Assembly (NCBI GenBank): GCA_033439685.1
Contig: JAUEDM010000005.1
Span: forward strand, 4,030,001 to 4,094,000
Direction of reading: 5' to 3'
Length of the DNA: 64,000 bases
DNA from: Apodospora peruviana
Lineage: Eukaryota > Ascomycota > Sordariomycetes > Sordariales > Lasiosphaeriaceae
Under the pieces are notes generated by a model. It saw only the letters and a list, made by a program, of their open reading frames with translations. It was not told the origin of the DNA and ran no database searches. Shown piece by piece: positions 30,180 to 40,072 of the stretch (position 1 is the stretch's first letter; each line of letters opens with the position of its first letter). The position numbers and the translations under genes are program-made.

Positions 30180-33116
30180 AGGGTATATCTACGGCGGCCA
30201 ATTGGTGGCTGAATCAGCGGCTGAGCGCCTCTTCGCAGCCAAAAAGGGGCCGTGCCCTCAGCGACCGTAAATATCCCAAGGATGTCTACGTCTGCGCAGG
30301 GTTAGGGTTATATATGCAATTTTTTAGCCCCTGAAGCCCCTAAACACAAGCAATTGGGCGCAATCTACGTAGTAAAACAGCGTTTCCAGGCCCAAACTGT
30401 ATTGCAACAACGGCTCAATTACTAAATCTATCTACGGAAGGCTTGTTACCGCCGGCGCCGTGCCGTTATCGCGCCGCCGGCCACCCTTCTTATCACCGGC
30501 GCCGGCCTCCCTCGTCTTCCTGTTGGCGCGGAGCCGCTTGCAATACAAATCCAGAGAACAGTTAGATTGCCGTTGTTCGGCCGCAACAAAGAACATCGCC
30601 GATTCTTCGCTCAACCGCCGTAAGCCGGCAACTCGCCGGATCTCTCGGATGACTTCCAGCCGTAAAGAATACCACTGAACTTCGGCCTGACGGCCGGCAC
30701 GCCACCGGCTCCCCCACCGATTATCCAAAGCCGTGATCGAAGGGCTACCCCGCAAGCCGGTAGTCCACTCGCGCCAAAGGTCATTTACGGTCTTGACGGC
30801 CCGGCTCATGCGGTGTTTCGGCGGCTCCGTAGTCTCCGGCTCCGCAGCCTCCGGCTCTGGGCTTGGCTGGCTGGAGCAGCTTAGCCGGCTGGAGCTGCTT
30901 GAACAGCTTTCTGATGGCGATGCTAGTGCCGGAGCCGGAGCCGGTGCCGATGCTAGTGCTGGTGCCGGTGGTGGTTGCAGCTGGAAAACGCTTCCGGCAA
31001 GGAGGTCGCGCAAGGAAGACTGATAGGTTAGGGCTAGCCGTGCTTCTGCCGTACGAATCTCGGCCGTTAGGGCCGTTGAAAGCTCCAATATCTTGACCTC
31101 ACTCCGGGCTTCGGCCGTCTTTAGGTAGTCGGTAAGGACCGGCAAAGCCTGCGTCAGAACGGCCAACTGGCTCGGCCGCTCGCCTTCTTCTATTATTACC
31201 GCTACGCGGTGCGCATACGGCCGGTAATCTTTGTGCTGGAATACCGGATGGTTCCACACGGCGGAGTCCGGAAACTGGCGCATCAACGGCACCGAGTCTT
31301 CCAGAATCACCTCTCGGAGGTAGAATAACAAGCTTGTGAAGCCGGCCGCCGCAAGGTCGTGTATTTGCTCCGGGCCGGGGCCGAACTTATCTGCCCACTG
31401 GCTTAACTCCGGCCAGATCAACGCTAACAGGGAGTCCGGAGGCGGCGTTCGGCTTCGGCGTATCTCAAAGCCCCCCATCTGCGCCGGATGGCCAGCCATG
31501 GTCCGCATGAACTTCCGGGGTAGTGAATTTAGGTAACAGCCGATCATTTGCTCTTGGTTCCACCGGCCGGCACGGCGAATCTGCGCCTCGCTTACGCCCT
31601 TCAACTCCGCCGTCTTCGCTCCAGAGCTCCGGCTAACGTGGGTCTTCTTGTTCGACCGGATACCGGCGTACGCAAACGCCTTAATAACCCAATCCCGCTG
31701 GCTATTATACGCTAACGCGGAGGCGGGGCCGGCCTCGGTGCTCTTCAACAGCCGGATGTCGTACCATTGCGCTCGGCTTTTAAAGCAGGGAAACGGCTCA
31801 TCGGTAAGGTCCCACCGGTACAGGAGGTAAAAGGCTACCGCGCCAAGAACGCAAATAAGCGGGTCTCGGCTCCGAAGGGCGCCGGCGGTTTCCAAGCGGC
31901 CGTGTTGGTTCTGCTTTCCGGCTCGCGTGGTGGTAATAAGCGGCATACACCGAGTGGGCCCCTCGCCGGCGAATTCGAACGTAAAGAGGTCCGAGATCTC
32001 AAGGCTCCGTCGGTCGCCGCCGCGGGTAAGCATATAATGGCCGAGAAGCATATCGGCCAGAGTCCGGAAGTGGCATTCGGCTGACTGGCCGGTATGGCCC
32101 CACAACTCCTGGGCAACCCGCTTGAGGTCATCCTCCGAATAGCCGTCAAGAACGGTATCTCGGCCCTTGTCGGCGTAGTTGGCTTTCTGCCGCTCCGTAT
32201 CCCGGCGTTGGAGAGATTTAATATACTCCCGGGCGTTATCCTCTCGGGGCGAGGGGTGGGTGTTCATGCCGAGGGCTCGTTGCGATCGGTAAAGGTCGGT
32301 AATAGCCGTAACGTAGGTCCGGACCGACCGCCAGGCAAGCCGAGTCTCCGAGAGCGGCACATCGCCGTCAGACTTCCGGCTCCGCGACCGTAACGGCCGA
32401 TTCACAACCTCCTCAACAAGGAAAAGAAGGAGCTTATCCTCCGTTACCGTCTCGCCGTCTTGGTACTGTTTCCGCCGGCAGAACCGCCGGAATTCTTCCT
32501 GCTTCGGCTCGTACGCCGACGACGTGTTCTTCGGCCGCGTCGCTTTAATCATAGTGAGGATGTTCTGCGCGTTGGCCCGGAGCTCGGCGTTGTTGACGAT
32601 AGCGCGTTCCGGCCGCGCTGCTGGAATCCTTACTTGCGCTAGCCTCTTTTGGCCGGTTAGGGGTTGTTCCGTGCCGGCCGATCCAGCTACCGTGATCGAT
32701 AGCCTGGCCGGCGCCGGCGTTGAAGCCGGCGCTCGTCGCTTCCGGAGAGCCATAGCGTAAAGGAAGCCCGGCCTACGGTACCGGAAAGAAGAGAAGGTTG
32801 GGGACGGAGAGTTGGAGCGGAGCGGGGGGGCGCAGACTCCCTGAAAGGCGCGACTAGCGGTTGCTTACGGCGCCGGCCCCGCTGTAGTGGTGTGGCCACG
32901 GCGCATTAGCGCCCTGTATTATAGTGGAGGCTCCGGGGGCCGCGGCGAATCAGCGGCCGAATCAGCCGGCGACGTAGATATACAGAAATAAGCATGGCGG
33001 CCACACCGGAGCCACCGTAGATATTCGCGGATTTCGCCGGCGGCGAGTTTACAGGTTAGGGTTTAATGCGGGGCTCCGATCAGCGAGCGGCTGATTTCGG
33101 CTCAGCGGCGCCGTGT
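30180..33116 (-). mobile_element. Crypton-type DNA transposon
   Basis: A GC-rich island with an intact recombinase ORF stands out against more AT-balanced flanks. There are no terminal inverted repeats, as expected for Cryptons. Both margins carry AATCAGCGGC-type motifs (30214-30223; 32948-32957 and nearby variants), CGTAGATAT-type motifs in opposite orientations (30184-30193; 32971-32980) and GGTTAGGGTT-like motifs (about 30299-30309; 33055-33063). The exact ends are not certain. Lack of stops and high GC suggest recent arrival and little repeat-induced mutation. Confidence 0.6.
30432..32753 (-). CDS. Crypton tyrosine recombinase (Ndc10_II-like + GCR1_C-like)
   Basis: Intact 773-residue ORF. 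It would cut and rejoin DNA through a covalent 3'-phosphotyrosine. The N-terminal SAM-like core-binding part (about residues 60-190) precedes the catalytic domain. Likely catalytic residues: Arg in LTRGGDRRSLEISDL (about 244), a Lys near TTTRAGKQ (about 280), His372-x-x-Arg375 in THVSRSSGAK, and Tyr407 in IGCYLNSLPRKFMRTMAGH. A long helical region and a Pro/Ser-rich linker lead to a GCR1_C-type DNA-binding domain (about 645-715, VNDLWREWTTGL...RWRAGRQAEVQWYS). A basic tail ends the protein. This is the domain order of fungal Crypton recombinases and differs from Starship captains (DUF3435). All catalytic residues look present. Confidence 0.88.
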   Translation of the reverse strand: MALRKRRAPASTPAPARLSITVAGSAGTEQPLTGQKRLAQVRIPAARPERAIVNNAELRANAQNILTMIKATRPKNTSSAYEPKQEEFRRFCRRKQYQDGETVTEDKLLLFLVEEVVNRPLRSRSRKSDGDVPLSETRLAWRSVRTYVTAITDLYRSQRALGMNTHPSPREDNAREYIKSLQRRDTERQKANYADKGRDTVLDGYSEDDLKRVAQELWGHTGQSAECHFRTLADMLLGHYMLTRGGDRRSLEISDLFTFEFAGEGPTRCMPLITTTRAGKQNQHGRLETAGALRSRDPLICVLGAVAFYLLYRWDLTDEPFPCFKSRAQWYDIRLLKSTEAGPASALAYNSQRDWVIKAFAYAGIRSNKKTHVSRSSGAKTAELKGVSEAQIRRAGRWNQEQMIGCYLNSLPRKFMRTMAGHPAQMGGFEIRRSRTPPPDSLLALIWPELSQWADKFGPGPEQIHDLAAAGFTSLLFYLREVILEDSVPLMRQFPDSAVWNHPVFQHKDYRPYAHRVAVIIEEGERPSQLAVLTQALPVLTDYLKTAEARSEVKILELSTALTAEIRTAEARLALTYQSSLRDLLAGSVFQLQPPPAPALASAPAPAPALASPSESCSSSSSRLSCSSQPSPEPEAAEPETTEPPKHRMSRAVKTVNDLWREWTTGLRGSPSITALDNRWGSRWRAGRQAEVQWYSLRLEVIREIRRVAGLRRLSEESAMFFVAAEQRQSNCSLDLYCKRLRANRKTREAGAGDKKGGRRRDNGTAPAVTSLP

Positions 33117-34232
33117 ATACCAGAACATGTTGTATAATATTCGTCTTTTCCTTTATCCGCCTCCGAATCCATGCCTCGTATTGTAGGCCACTCCCATACC
33201 CAATAGATGGAATATGTGGAACTAACAGGTATATCGGTTGGTATCATTACGTCAGTATCGCACCATTTCCCATGAATTTCTCCAGTTCCAGGCAAGAGGT
33301 TTGGAATCTCCTTCCGAGGGGAGAGAGAGATGCTCTCGTTATTCAGCTGATAACACCGACCATCATCGAAGTTCTGAGCCGCTAGAAGTTTCCCTCTTCC
33401 ATCACCTCCCTTACCATCTGCAGTCCACTGTAGAACACTGCTAAGTCTCATTCTCGTCCGGCGAGAGCGTCCCGAAAACATACACGATTCCCGCTCCTGG
33501 TGGTTTTCACGGCTGCGGTAATGTGACATGTCCATTCTCAAGATACTTGATTGCTATGTAGGATCCAGGCGACGCTTGAAGGCGTGGATAGTTTTCCGGT
33601 TGGTTCCTGGTTCTTTGTGTATATGCACACACAAAAATCTGTTTTATCAATTTTCGTCCCGTTAGACATTGGGGGGCGGCAACAGATACGTCATCATAGG
33701 ATCGTGAAAACCTTGGTCGGTCCGGGCAACGTAACCGCGTAGATAGCCATTCCTTCTGGTGAATCTGCCATCTTTGAGCACAGGGAGTTGTTTGTTTCAA
33801 GAATGAGACAAGCTTTGACCTAAGAAAGTTGCTAGCAGAATGGAAGGCCAATGCATTTTGACTTGCGGGAAAACCTTCGCTTTTCCAACGAAGTTTGCAG
33901 CGAGGTGCCTCTTTATTCTAATCTCGCGTTCTGCCACACCGAAAGATGAACTCGTTAGGTACTCTTCATAATAGCTGCGACGAAGACGGCCACTCCACTT
34001 GGGGCGGCAACGCTGTTCCATAACCGCTTCGATCTTGCAAGGGGCTTGCAGGGTCGGAGTCTTCTTAACAGGGACTTATAGAGTGCTCAAGGGCCCTCGA
34101 GTCCCCCAGGCCTCTTAATGATGTATTCTTCTCTTCCTTTCTCGCTTTAATGCTGAATCGCTCGATGTTAATCCCCGACTCGCCCGCCTCCTCCGTTCCT
34201 ACCCTCTACTACCATTCAGAACACGTGCTAAC
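33117..34232. other. intergenic downstream of Crypton island
   Basis: Nothing recognisable on either strand; frames up to 153 codons are open but protein-unlike. Confidence 0.4.
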
Positions 34233-34634
34233 ATGCCTCAGGTTCATGGAAAGCCTAGGCGTTGGGCCCAACGTCGCGATCTAAGACCTGCCGTTCCTGC
34301 TGCTTCTGCTGCGATGGCGCCAGGACGTGCAGCTCCCACTGGGTCTGCAGCTTCGGAGTCGTCACTACAGACCGTTCGGTTACGCCGCAGCAAGATGCCA
34401 AGCAAGTTTACCGTTCCTGACGACCCGGACACTGTGCCGATATGCGACTCGGGTTTGCGTCCATCATCGGATTCTTCCGATTTCGTTGGAGGCCGTAGGC
34501 CGAGAACTGAGCACACAAAAGCAAATGAACCTGTACAACGTGAATTTGTGGCTATAGAAAGAAGGACAAAACAAACAATGGCTTCTGAGAGCCAAGAAAT
34601 GGAGGGGCAGCCTGGAGCTCAGGACACCAATTAA
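34233..34634 (+). CDS. hypothetical protein (uncertain)
   Basis: ATG-initiated frame of 133 codons, Arg/Pro/Ala-rich at the start and acidic and polar later. No family is recognised and there is no signal peptide or membrane segment. The antisense frame is also open for 90 codons. A tandem repeat follows shortly downstream. It may be non-coding. Confidence 0.25.
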   Translation: MPQVHGKPRRWAQRRDLRPAVPAASAAMAPGRAAPTGSAASESSLQTVRLRRSKMPSKFTVPDDPDTVPICDSGLRPSSDSSDFVGGRRPRTEHTKANEPVQREFVAIERRTKQTMASESQEMEGQPGAQDTN

Positions 34635-34783
34635 GCTCCGACGGTGCCTGTGTGGATGATTTCTCTGCGACCGTCACGTTTTCAAGAAGCGTTGCCGTTG
34701 AACTGCGCGCCACAAGACCCACATGGCGACGCGCCTTTTTTGGTTCGTCGCCCGGCCCAAACACCACCACTGCTTTTCATCAG

Positions 34784-34898
34784 GACTCTGCCTCAGCCAT
34801 GACGACAAACCCGAGTCACCGGGACTCTACCTCAGCCATGACGACAACCCGAGTCACCAGAACTCTGCCTCGGCCATGACGACAACCCGAGTCATTTC
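34784..34898 (+). repeat. 38-39-bp tandem repeat, three copies
   Basis: Three adjacent copies of a unit containing CTCAGCCATGACGACAA and CCCGAGTCA. The first copy is 39 bp and the next two are 38 bp. The unit length is not a multiple of three, so it does not look like a coding repeat. Confidence 0.8.
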
Positions 34899-35203
34899 GT
34901 CCCGCTAAATGTTCAAGCTGCATGAGGAGCTCTCGATCTCCGCTGCACCGACACGGATACTCACGACGTTAGCTCGGAACGATCTTGCGGATTGACGATA
35001 ACTCCAGTCACTGCACAAATCTAGCGATTCAATGGCAAGACTGGGTCCCTTCACTTTTTGCAGATCGCATCCGTGACGCCAGCGCGGGCGGCTCCTCGGC
35101 TCCGAAGGAAGGAGCCGGACACGTATTTAGAGTCCCTTGCCCCAGGACACCTTCCCCCTTGATCCCGCGTGCCACCATAGCCGAAAAGTCATCAGAATGC
35201 AAG
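34899..35203. other. promoter region of Cys-rich gene
   Basis: The frame of the next gene is open through this stretch, but it lacks protein character. A TATA-like TATTTAGAG lies near 35125. Confidence 0.35.
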
Positions 35204-37165
35204 ATGGTATATCGACATATGCACTTTGGAGCTGCTGTCCTGGCGCTGGCCCTTGGAGCCAGCGCCCGCATCTTGACCCCTACCGCCAGGAAGACAGGCG
35301 GCAGCGACGGCTTCGGGAATATCCAAGTGGCAAATCTGGATGATTCGACCCAGTTCAATGAAGACAGAACCCAGATTATCTACGAGGATCCCGACAGCGA
35401 CTTCGCCCAGACCATGTTCTGCAAGAAGTCCCTCGGTGCCAAGTTCACCTTCTCAGCCGATGGGAAGTGGGTGGGCTGTTGTCTGCCAGGGCAAACACTG
35501 GAAGGATCCCCCGAGACGGCGTTTGACTGCTGCGGTGCCGGTCATAAGCTTGTCGGCAGCAAAGCCACGGGATATCGCTGCTGCCCTAGCGGTGAGGAGT
35601 GGGATGGAGAAAAATGCAAGCGTACTGCGCCGGTCTGCCAGAACGGCAAGAGTCTCGTTGATGGCAAGTGCGTCTGTCCGCCTGGCACTGTCGAGACCAC
35701 CGGCGGTGCTTGTGAGCCTCAGGATGTCCCATCCCCCGACCCCGACTGCCCATCCGGGGTAACGGCCGGTATGTGGACTATTAATGCCCTTTTGCCCCCA
35801 TTGCTTCTTGCTGACTGTTTCGGGCCAGGTAAATGCTATCTCTTCAAGATGCCAAACGGCGAGTATCTTGGCTACAATAACAATGGATATTACTCGGCCA
35901 GCAAGCCATCCAACAGCTTTCAGCCGGGTAAGTTCAAGCTCTGCAAGGACCAGTCGTGCGCTCCGGGTACGCCAGTCAACCCTGGTGACCCAGTACGCAT
36001 CCAAGATCTCCACGGGCAAGCCAACAGCGGCAAGGACCCCAACAACTGGCTCAACGGCGCTCAAAACGGTGGCCACATCGGCAAGACAGCAGATTATCCC
36101 AGCGCTGGCGTCTTCACCGTCACCAAGTGGACATCAGGTAAGCACTGCCTCGGCGGTGTGGAGAGCGGTGTTGGTCCGACCTGCCCCAGCAATGATCCGG
36201 CCATTACCTTCAACACCATGGACCAAGAGAGCTGTGTTCCGGTCCAGCTAGAGTCTGTTCCCTGCACCATCCGCGATGTCAGCAATAACTGCCTTTGGAC
36301 CGAGAATCAGCAGTCATGCCCTGTCGGTCATGACTGTGTTCCTGCCGGTGCCGGGACTGGATCTGGGACCGGTATATCATGCCCTCCAGCATGCCCCCTG
36401 GGTTTTCAATGTGTTCCTGTTGAGAGGGAAGGCGGTGGCGGAGGAGGAAATGGCAACCATCATGGAGGAGGTGGTGGGAACATCTGGACGCCAACGTGCC
36501 CTCCAGGACAGTCGTGGAAGACAGGTAAATGCCTTCTTCCGATTACCGACTGCGCAGATCGCGCCCGCCCTGAGTTTGGCGACACTTCGTACAACCCGGC
36601 CGACTTCCCCTGCAGTCCTAGTACTCCTGGCCACACCCAGCCTTGCCGCGGTGATCAGTTGCTGGGTTGGACTCGTGCACAGTTGAACTGGGTTTACCCC
36701 AATCACTGGCAGCCGGAGCCGCCCAAGCCAGTCGATATTCCGGTCAACTACGATTTTGACATCATGATGACCATTGTCGACATCGAGGCGCAGAGCGAGC
36801 ACTTTCTGCTCAAGCTGGATGGCGAGTTCTTCGGTGAGACGGGCGGCGAGACAGAGTACCGAAACGTGTACGATGGATACAATAGGGATCCCGAGTGGTG
36901 CTTGAAGCGTGGATATACGCGCGGCTACTTCCGGATCCCGAAGGGCAAGCATACAATTACTGTTGAGTGGCCAAAGGGAACGGGCAGGTATAAGTACCCG
37001 AATGGTGTCACGCCTTGGAGCTATGGTGTTGCCAACTACCGGTTTGATAAGCTGTGCGATCCGGACAACTGCCCGCCGGACTGTGTTGCTCAAAAGCAAG
37101 AGGAGGCTGAGAAGGCGAGAAAAGAGTTGGCTCAGAAGGGGGGAAGGCAGCATGATGATCTGTGA
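35204..37165 (+). CDS. large secreted Cys-rich protein, function unknown
   Basis: The frame is open from 34985, but I start at ATG 35204 (or 35219), which gives a signal peptide (MHFGAAVLALALGASA). A 60-nt intron at 35769-35828 is likely: donor GTATGT, TGCTGAC branch, CAG acceptor. It is in frame without a stop, so it is easily missed. Removing it joins VTAG to KCYLFKMPNG and leaves about 633 residues. The N-terminal half holds repeated short Cys units (GCCLPGQTLEG, DCCGAGHKL, RCCPSGEEWDGEKC, GKCVCPPGT). A middle region, a Gly/His-rich linker (GGGGGGNGNHHGGGGG) and a C-terminal beta-rich segment (NYDFDIMMTIVDIEA...YFRIPKGKHTITVEW) follow. It ends in a charged helix. I do not recognise the family; an extracellular matrix or adhesive role is a guess. 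Confidence 0.75.
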   Translation: MVYRHMHFGAAVLALALGASARILTPTARKTGGSDGFGNIQVANLDDSTQFNEDRTQIIYEDPDSDFAQTMFCKKSLGAKFTFSADGKWVGCCLPGQTLEGSPETAFDCCGAGHKLVGSKATGYRCCPSGEEWDGEKCKRTAPVCQNGKSLVDGKCVCPPGTVETTGGACEPQDVPSPDPDCPSGVTAGMWTINALLPPLLLADCFGPGKCYLFKMPNGEYLGYNNNGYYSASKPSNSFQPGKFKLCKDQSCAPGTPVNPGDPVRIQDLHGQANSGKDPNNWLNGAQNGGHIGKTADYPSAGVFTVTKWTSGKHCLGGVESGVGPTCPSNDPAITFNTMDQESCVPVQLESVPCTIRDVSNNCLWTENQQSCPVGHDCVPAGAGTGSGTGISCPPACPLGFQCVPVEREGGGGGGNGNHHGGGGGNIWTPTCPPGQSWKTGKCLLPITDCADRARPEFGDTSYNPADFPCSPSTPGHTQPCRGDQLLGWTRAQLNWVYPNHWQPEPPKPVDIPVNYDFDIMMTIVDIEAQSEHFLLKLDGEFFGETGGETEYRNVYDGYNRDPEWCLKRGYTRGYFRIPKGKHTITVEWPKGTGRYKYPNGVTPWSYGVANYRFDKLCDPDNCPPDCVAQKQEEAEKARKELAQKGGRQHDDL

Positions 37166-38191
37166 TCGGGCTTCAGTATTGCCACTGTAATACTGATATC
37201 TGTCTCAAGTTGCCATCTTTCGGAATCCACCGACCCCTTGTAAAGGAAGGAAATCATTGTTCTAGAATAGTCCCGCAGATAAGCGCGTCAAGTTCTTTGT
37301 ACGGATTCCGATTATCTTCAGCTGATAACCCCACGTGTTTCGGTCGTGATGGTGTGCTGCATGCAGCCAAGTGCAGAGTTGACGGCTAACTTATACCTAA
37401 GGCGGGTAGACAAGCCTCCCAGCTAGTCGTTTCGGTGCGGTGTTGATGCCGCATAGTGGTCAAAGCCCTCTGCACTACCAGGTATTTCGGTCAATTGCCG
37501 GCCATATTGACGAACTGCAGACTCAATTGGTTTTCTCACTGGACTATATCCCCTGAGACGGGACTATCGTTCTTAGCACCTGCGTTAGTCTGGGTGCATT
37601 GACACAAGGGGGAGATATCTGGAGAATTAGAGATATCTTCCAGAAGAAGAGTGGGGGGAGGTCGGGAGGATGATCTTATCCCGGGATGCACAACGGAGTT
37701 ACAGCCCCCGTCGTCTTGGCCGTGGGAGTTTGGAGCAGGTCGGGTTACCACTGTAATCCGTACCTGGTTAGGTACGGATTACACACAGAGGCACTAGACC
37801 CGAGTGAGCACAAGATCGCAGGGCAACAAGCGGACTTTTGTCAAGAAAACTTGGCATCGCACTACCGGGTAACCATCCCACGTGCCTATCCACTGCCATC
37901 AGAAACAGACAAGCGAATCTCGGTTTCAGACTCCCAGTAGAGCTTAGGGTATGTCATGCCTTGCCAAACCCCTTCTCATGTTCCATCGGTCGACTCCTTA
38001 CGTCAAAGTGATAAAGTCCACTTCCCCAGATGCCGAGGCCCCATCAAAGATTTCCGAGTCTCGAAAAACTTTTGTTCATCGCCTCGCTACCAGGCGAGTG
38101 ATCGCGGTAGTTGGTGAGCTTGCCAAAGTCAAGAGACAACAACGCGTCCTCGAGGCACAGAGAAAATCCCAAGCTTGGGTCATCAGCAGCC
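37166..38191. other. intergenic, 1.0 kb, with long palindrome
   Basis: No gene was found. The notable element is the hairpin at 37752-37783. Confidence 0.45.
37752..37783. repeat. perfect 14-bp-arm hairpin
   Basis: Arms TGTAATCCGTACCT and AGGTACGGATTACA are perfect reverse complements around a GGTT loop. It could be a cruciform, a binding site for a dimeric regulator or a fold-back remnant. It is too far from the next start codon (about 410 nt) to be a typical core promoter element. Confidence 0.85.
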
Positions 38192-39301
38192 ATGCAACTC
38201 ATCCCGCCACAGGTGATGGCAACGTTCCCGGAGCCAAATTATGTCGATCCCGTCTCTCGCGGCCCGGCCCTGATCATCGTCGAGCTATTCACCCTCAGCC
38301 TGGCACTGATATGCCTCACTCTCCGGTTGTACGCCAAAGTCTGCGTCCTTCGCAAACCCAACTGGGATGACTTGTTCATGGTCCTCGCCGCTGTTCGTCT
38401 TCCCTCCTCCTCCACTTCCACCCTCGGCCACTAACTCACCCTTCCGTGGTCACAGATCTTCGGCACAGGCATGACAATAACCGTAATCCTAGCAAACACC
38501 CTCTACGGCTGGAACCACCACATCTGGGACCTGACCATCCCCGATCTGATCACAGCACGAAAGGTCTCCTTCGCCGCCCAACTCCTCTACCTTTGCGCGA
38601 CCGCCCTCTCCAAAATCTCTATTCTGCTATCGTACAACAAACTAGCAGTAATCGGCTCCCCGCTTTACCACCTCTCACGCATCAGCATCGGCCTGATCGG
38701 CGCCGGCCAGTTCTCTTTTACGATAGTCCTCCTCACTCAATGCGTGCCGACCTCCTCATACTGGAACATCACCAAGCTAAACGACGATTGCCCGGTAACC
38801 GAAGGGATCTTCCTCATGTCGCAGGCCGTGTTTACCGTCCTTTCCGATCTGACAGTCTGGGTTTTACCGCTACCAACATTTTACTATGCCCGTCTCCCGC
38901 TCGGGCAGCGCATCGCCCTGATAGTACTGTTCAGTTTCGGCGCGGTGGTGGTCCTGGCTGCTGTGCTCAGGACGTACTGGCTTTGGCATGCCGTCGGAGA
39001 AACATGGGACGCGACATGGGACGCGTACGACGAATGGATCTGGACCGCGGTGGAAGTGCATGTCGGCATCACCTGCGGATGCGTACCCTGGCTGAAGAGT
39101 TTAGTTACATTCTGGAAGGGGAAGCACGGCACGCAGGTGGCTGCGCAGGCGGCGAAACGGCCGAGGTCGACGTGGACGGGGTCGCGAAGCCGGGGATGGG
39201 TTGAGACCGGCCCCAGTTCGCCGGGATGCCCGTGGGCTGGAGAGACTGAGATGGATGCCACGCTCAGGAAACAAGGGAGTGCTAGTCCTATGGTTGTATA
39301 G
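38192..39301 (+). CDS. Pth11/rhodopsin-domain-like 7TM membrane protein
   Basis: Exons 38192-38392 and 38456-39301 (63-nt intron, donor GTTCGT, CACTAAC branch) encode 348 residues with seven hydrophobic segments. The pattern is that of the fungal Rhodopsin_dom (Pth11-like, without CFEM) integral membrane proteins. TM1 is ALIIVELFTLSLALICLTLRLYAK, followed by the conserved WDDLFMVLAA. Later come a GWNHHIWDL loop, SKISILLSYNKL and the TQCVPTSSYWN loop, then FTVLSDLTVWVLPLPTFYYARLPLGQRIALIVLFSFG and a TWDAYDEWIWTAVEVHVGITCGCVPWLKSL end. The cytoplasmic tail is basic and Ser/Gly-rich. Related proteins act as surface or host-cue receptors; the ligand is unknown. Confidence 0.88.
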
Positions 39302-39540
39302 GATCGGAGCAGCCAGCGGATCGGATTTCGGGCATGTTTCTGTTTCGATATGGGGTGTTTTTTTTTGTTTTTTTTTTATGATTATTGACTTGATGATGAC
39401 ATGTAACTCATATTCTGTCTTGATGATACACGAAAAAGGCGTTAGTAATATAGTTATCGGGTTGGCTTGTTTGGTGATGACCTTTCGAAGTTTATTAGCG
39501 GGACCTTTTGGGATCAATGGCATTTGGGGGGCTTTGATAT

Positions 39541-39545
<5 letters not shown>

Positions 39546-39574
<29 letters not shown>
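39546..39574. repeat. (AC)n microsatellite
   Basis: About fourteen AC units in a row. Confidence 0.95.
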
Positions 39575-39578
<4 letters not shown>

Positions 39579-39837
39579 TTATGGTTATCCAGTTCTTATT
39601 AGGATCTAGTGATATGTGTGTTTCTTTGACGATGTCTTCCCCATTCGTACCAGTGTGGCGAAAAATTAGTATGTGTTTTAAAGGCGGGCATATCGTGAAG
39701 ACCGAAGCCCAACTTACTAGCCTAGACCAGCAGTGGCGGTGTATTCTTTCGTTGTACATATTTTGTCGGTAAAGGTCGCTGCGGTGACTCAAGTGCGATC
39801 CTTTGCTGCGATTAGACAGCACAGTCCCCGCCCTCCA

Positions 39838-39863
39838 CCCCCCCCCCCCCCCCCTCCCCCCCC
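39838..39863. repeat. poly-C tract
   Basis: Seventeen C, one T, eight C. Run lengths like this are prone to sequencing error. Confidence 0.9.
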
Positions 39864-40072
39864 ACAAAGGATCCAGGCAACCACTGCCATATTCGCTTTT
39901 ATATCCACTGTCCAACCACTCGTCAACGTTCTCATGAAAGAATGTAACTTACCTCGTCATCAGCTCCAAAACAGTTTCTAGCAAACGCCGATTCATCGTG
40001 AACTGCTGCCTCTAACCATCAACATATTATACCACAAATAGCAACCAATAGCTCGTCATATCGCCAGCCACG

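Larger units (their letters stand above)
39302..40072. other. intergenic with simple repeats
   Basis: It contains a T-rich tract near 39358-39378, an (AC)n microsatellite at 39546-39574 and a poly-C tract at 39838-39863. Confidence 0.6.

Noticed and set aside
30432..32753. Starship captain
   Set aside because: The recombinase has the Ndc10_II/GCR1_C-type layout of Cryptons rather than DUF3435, and no large cargo boundary was found.
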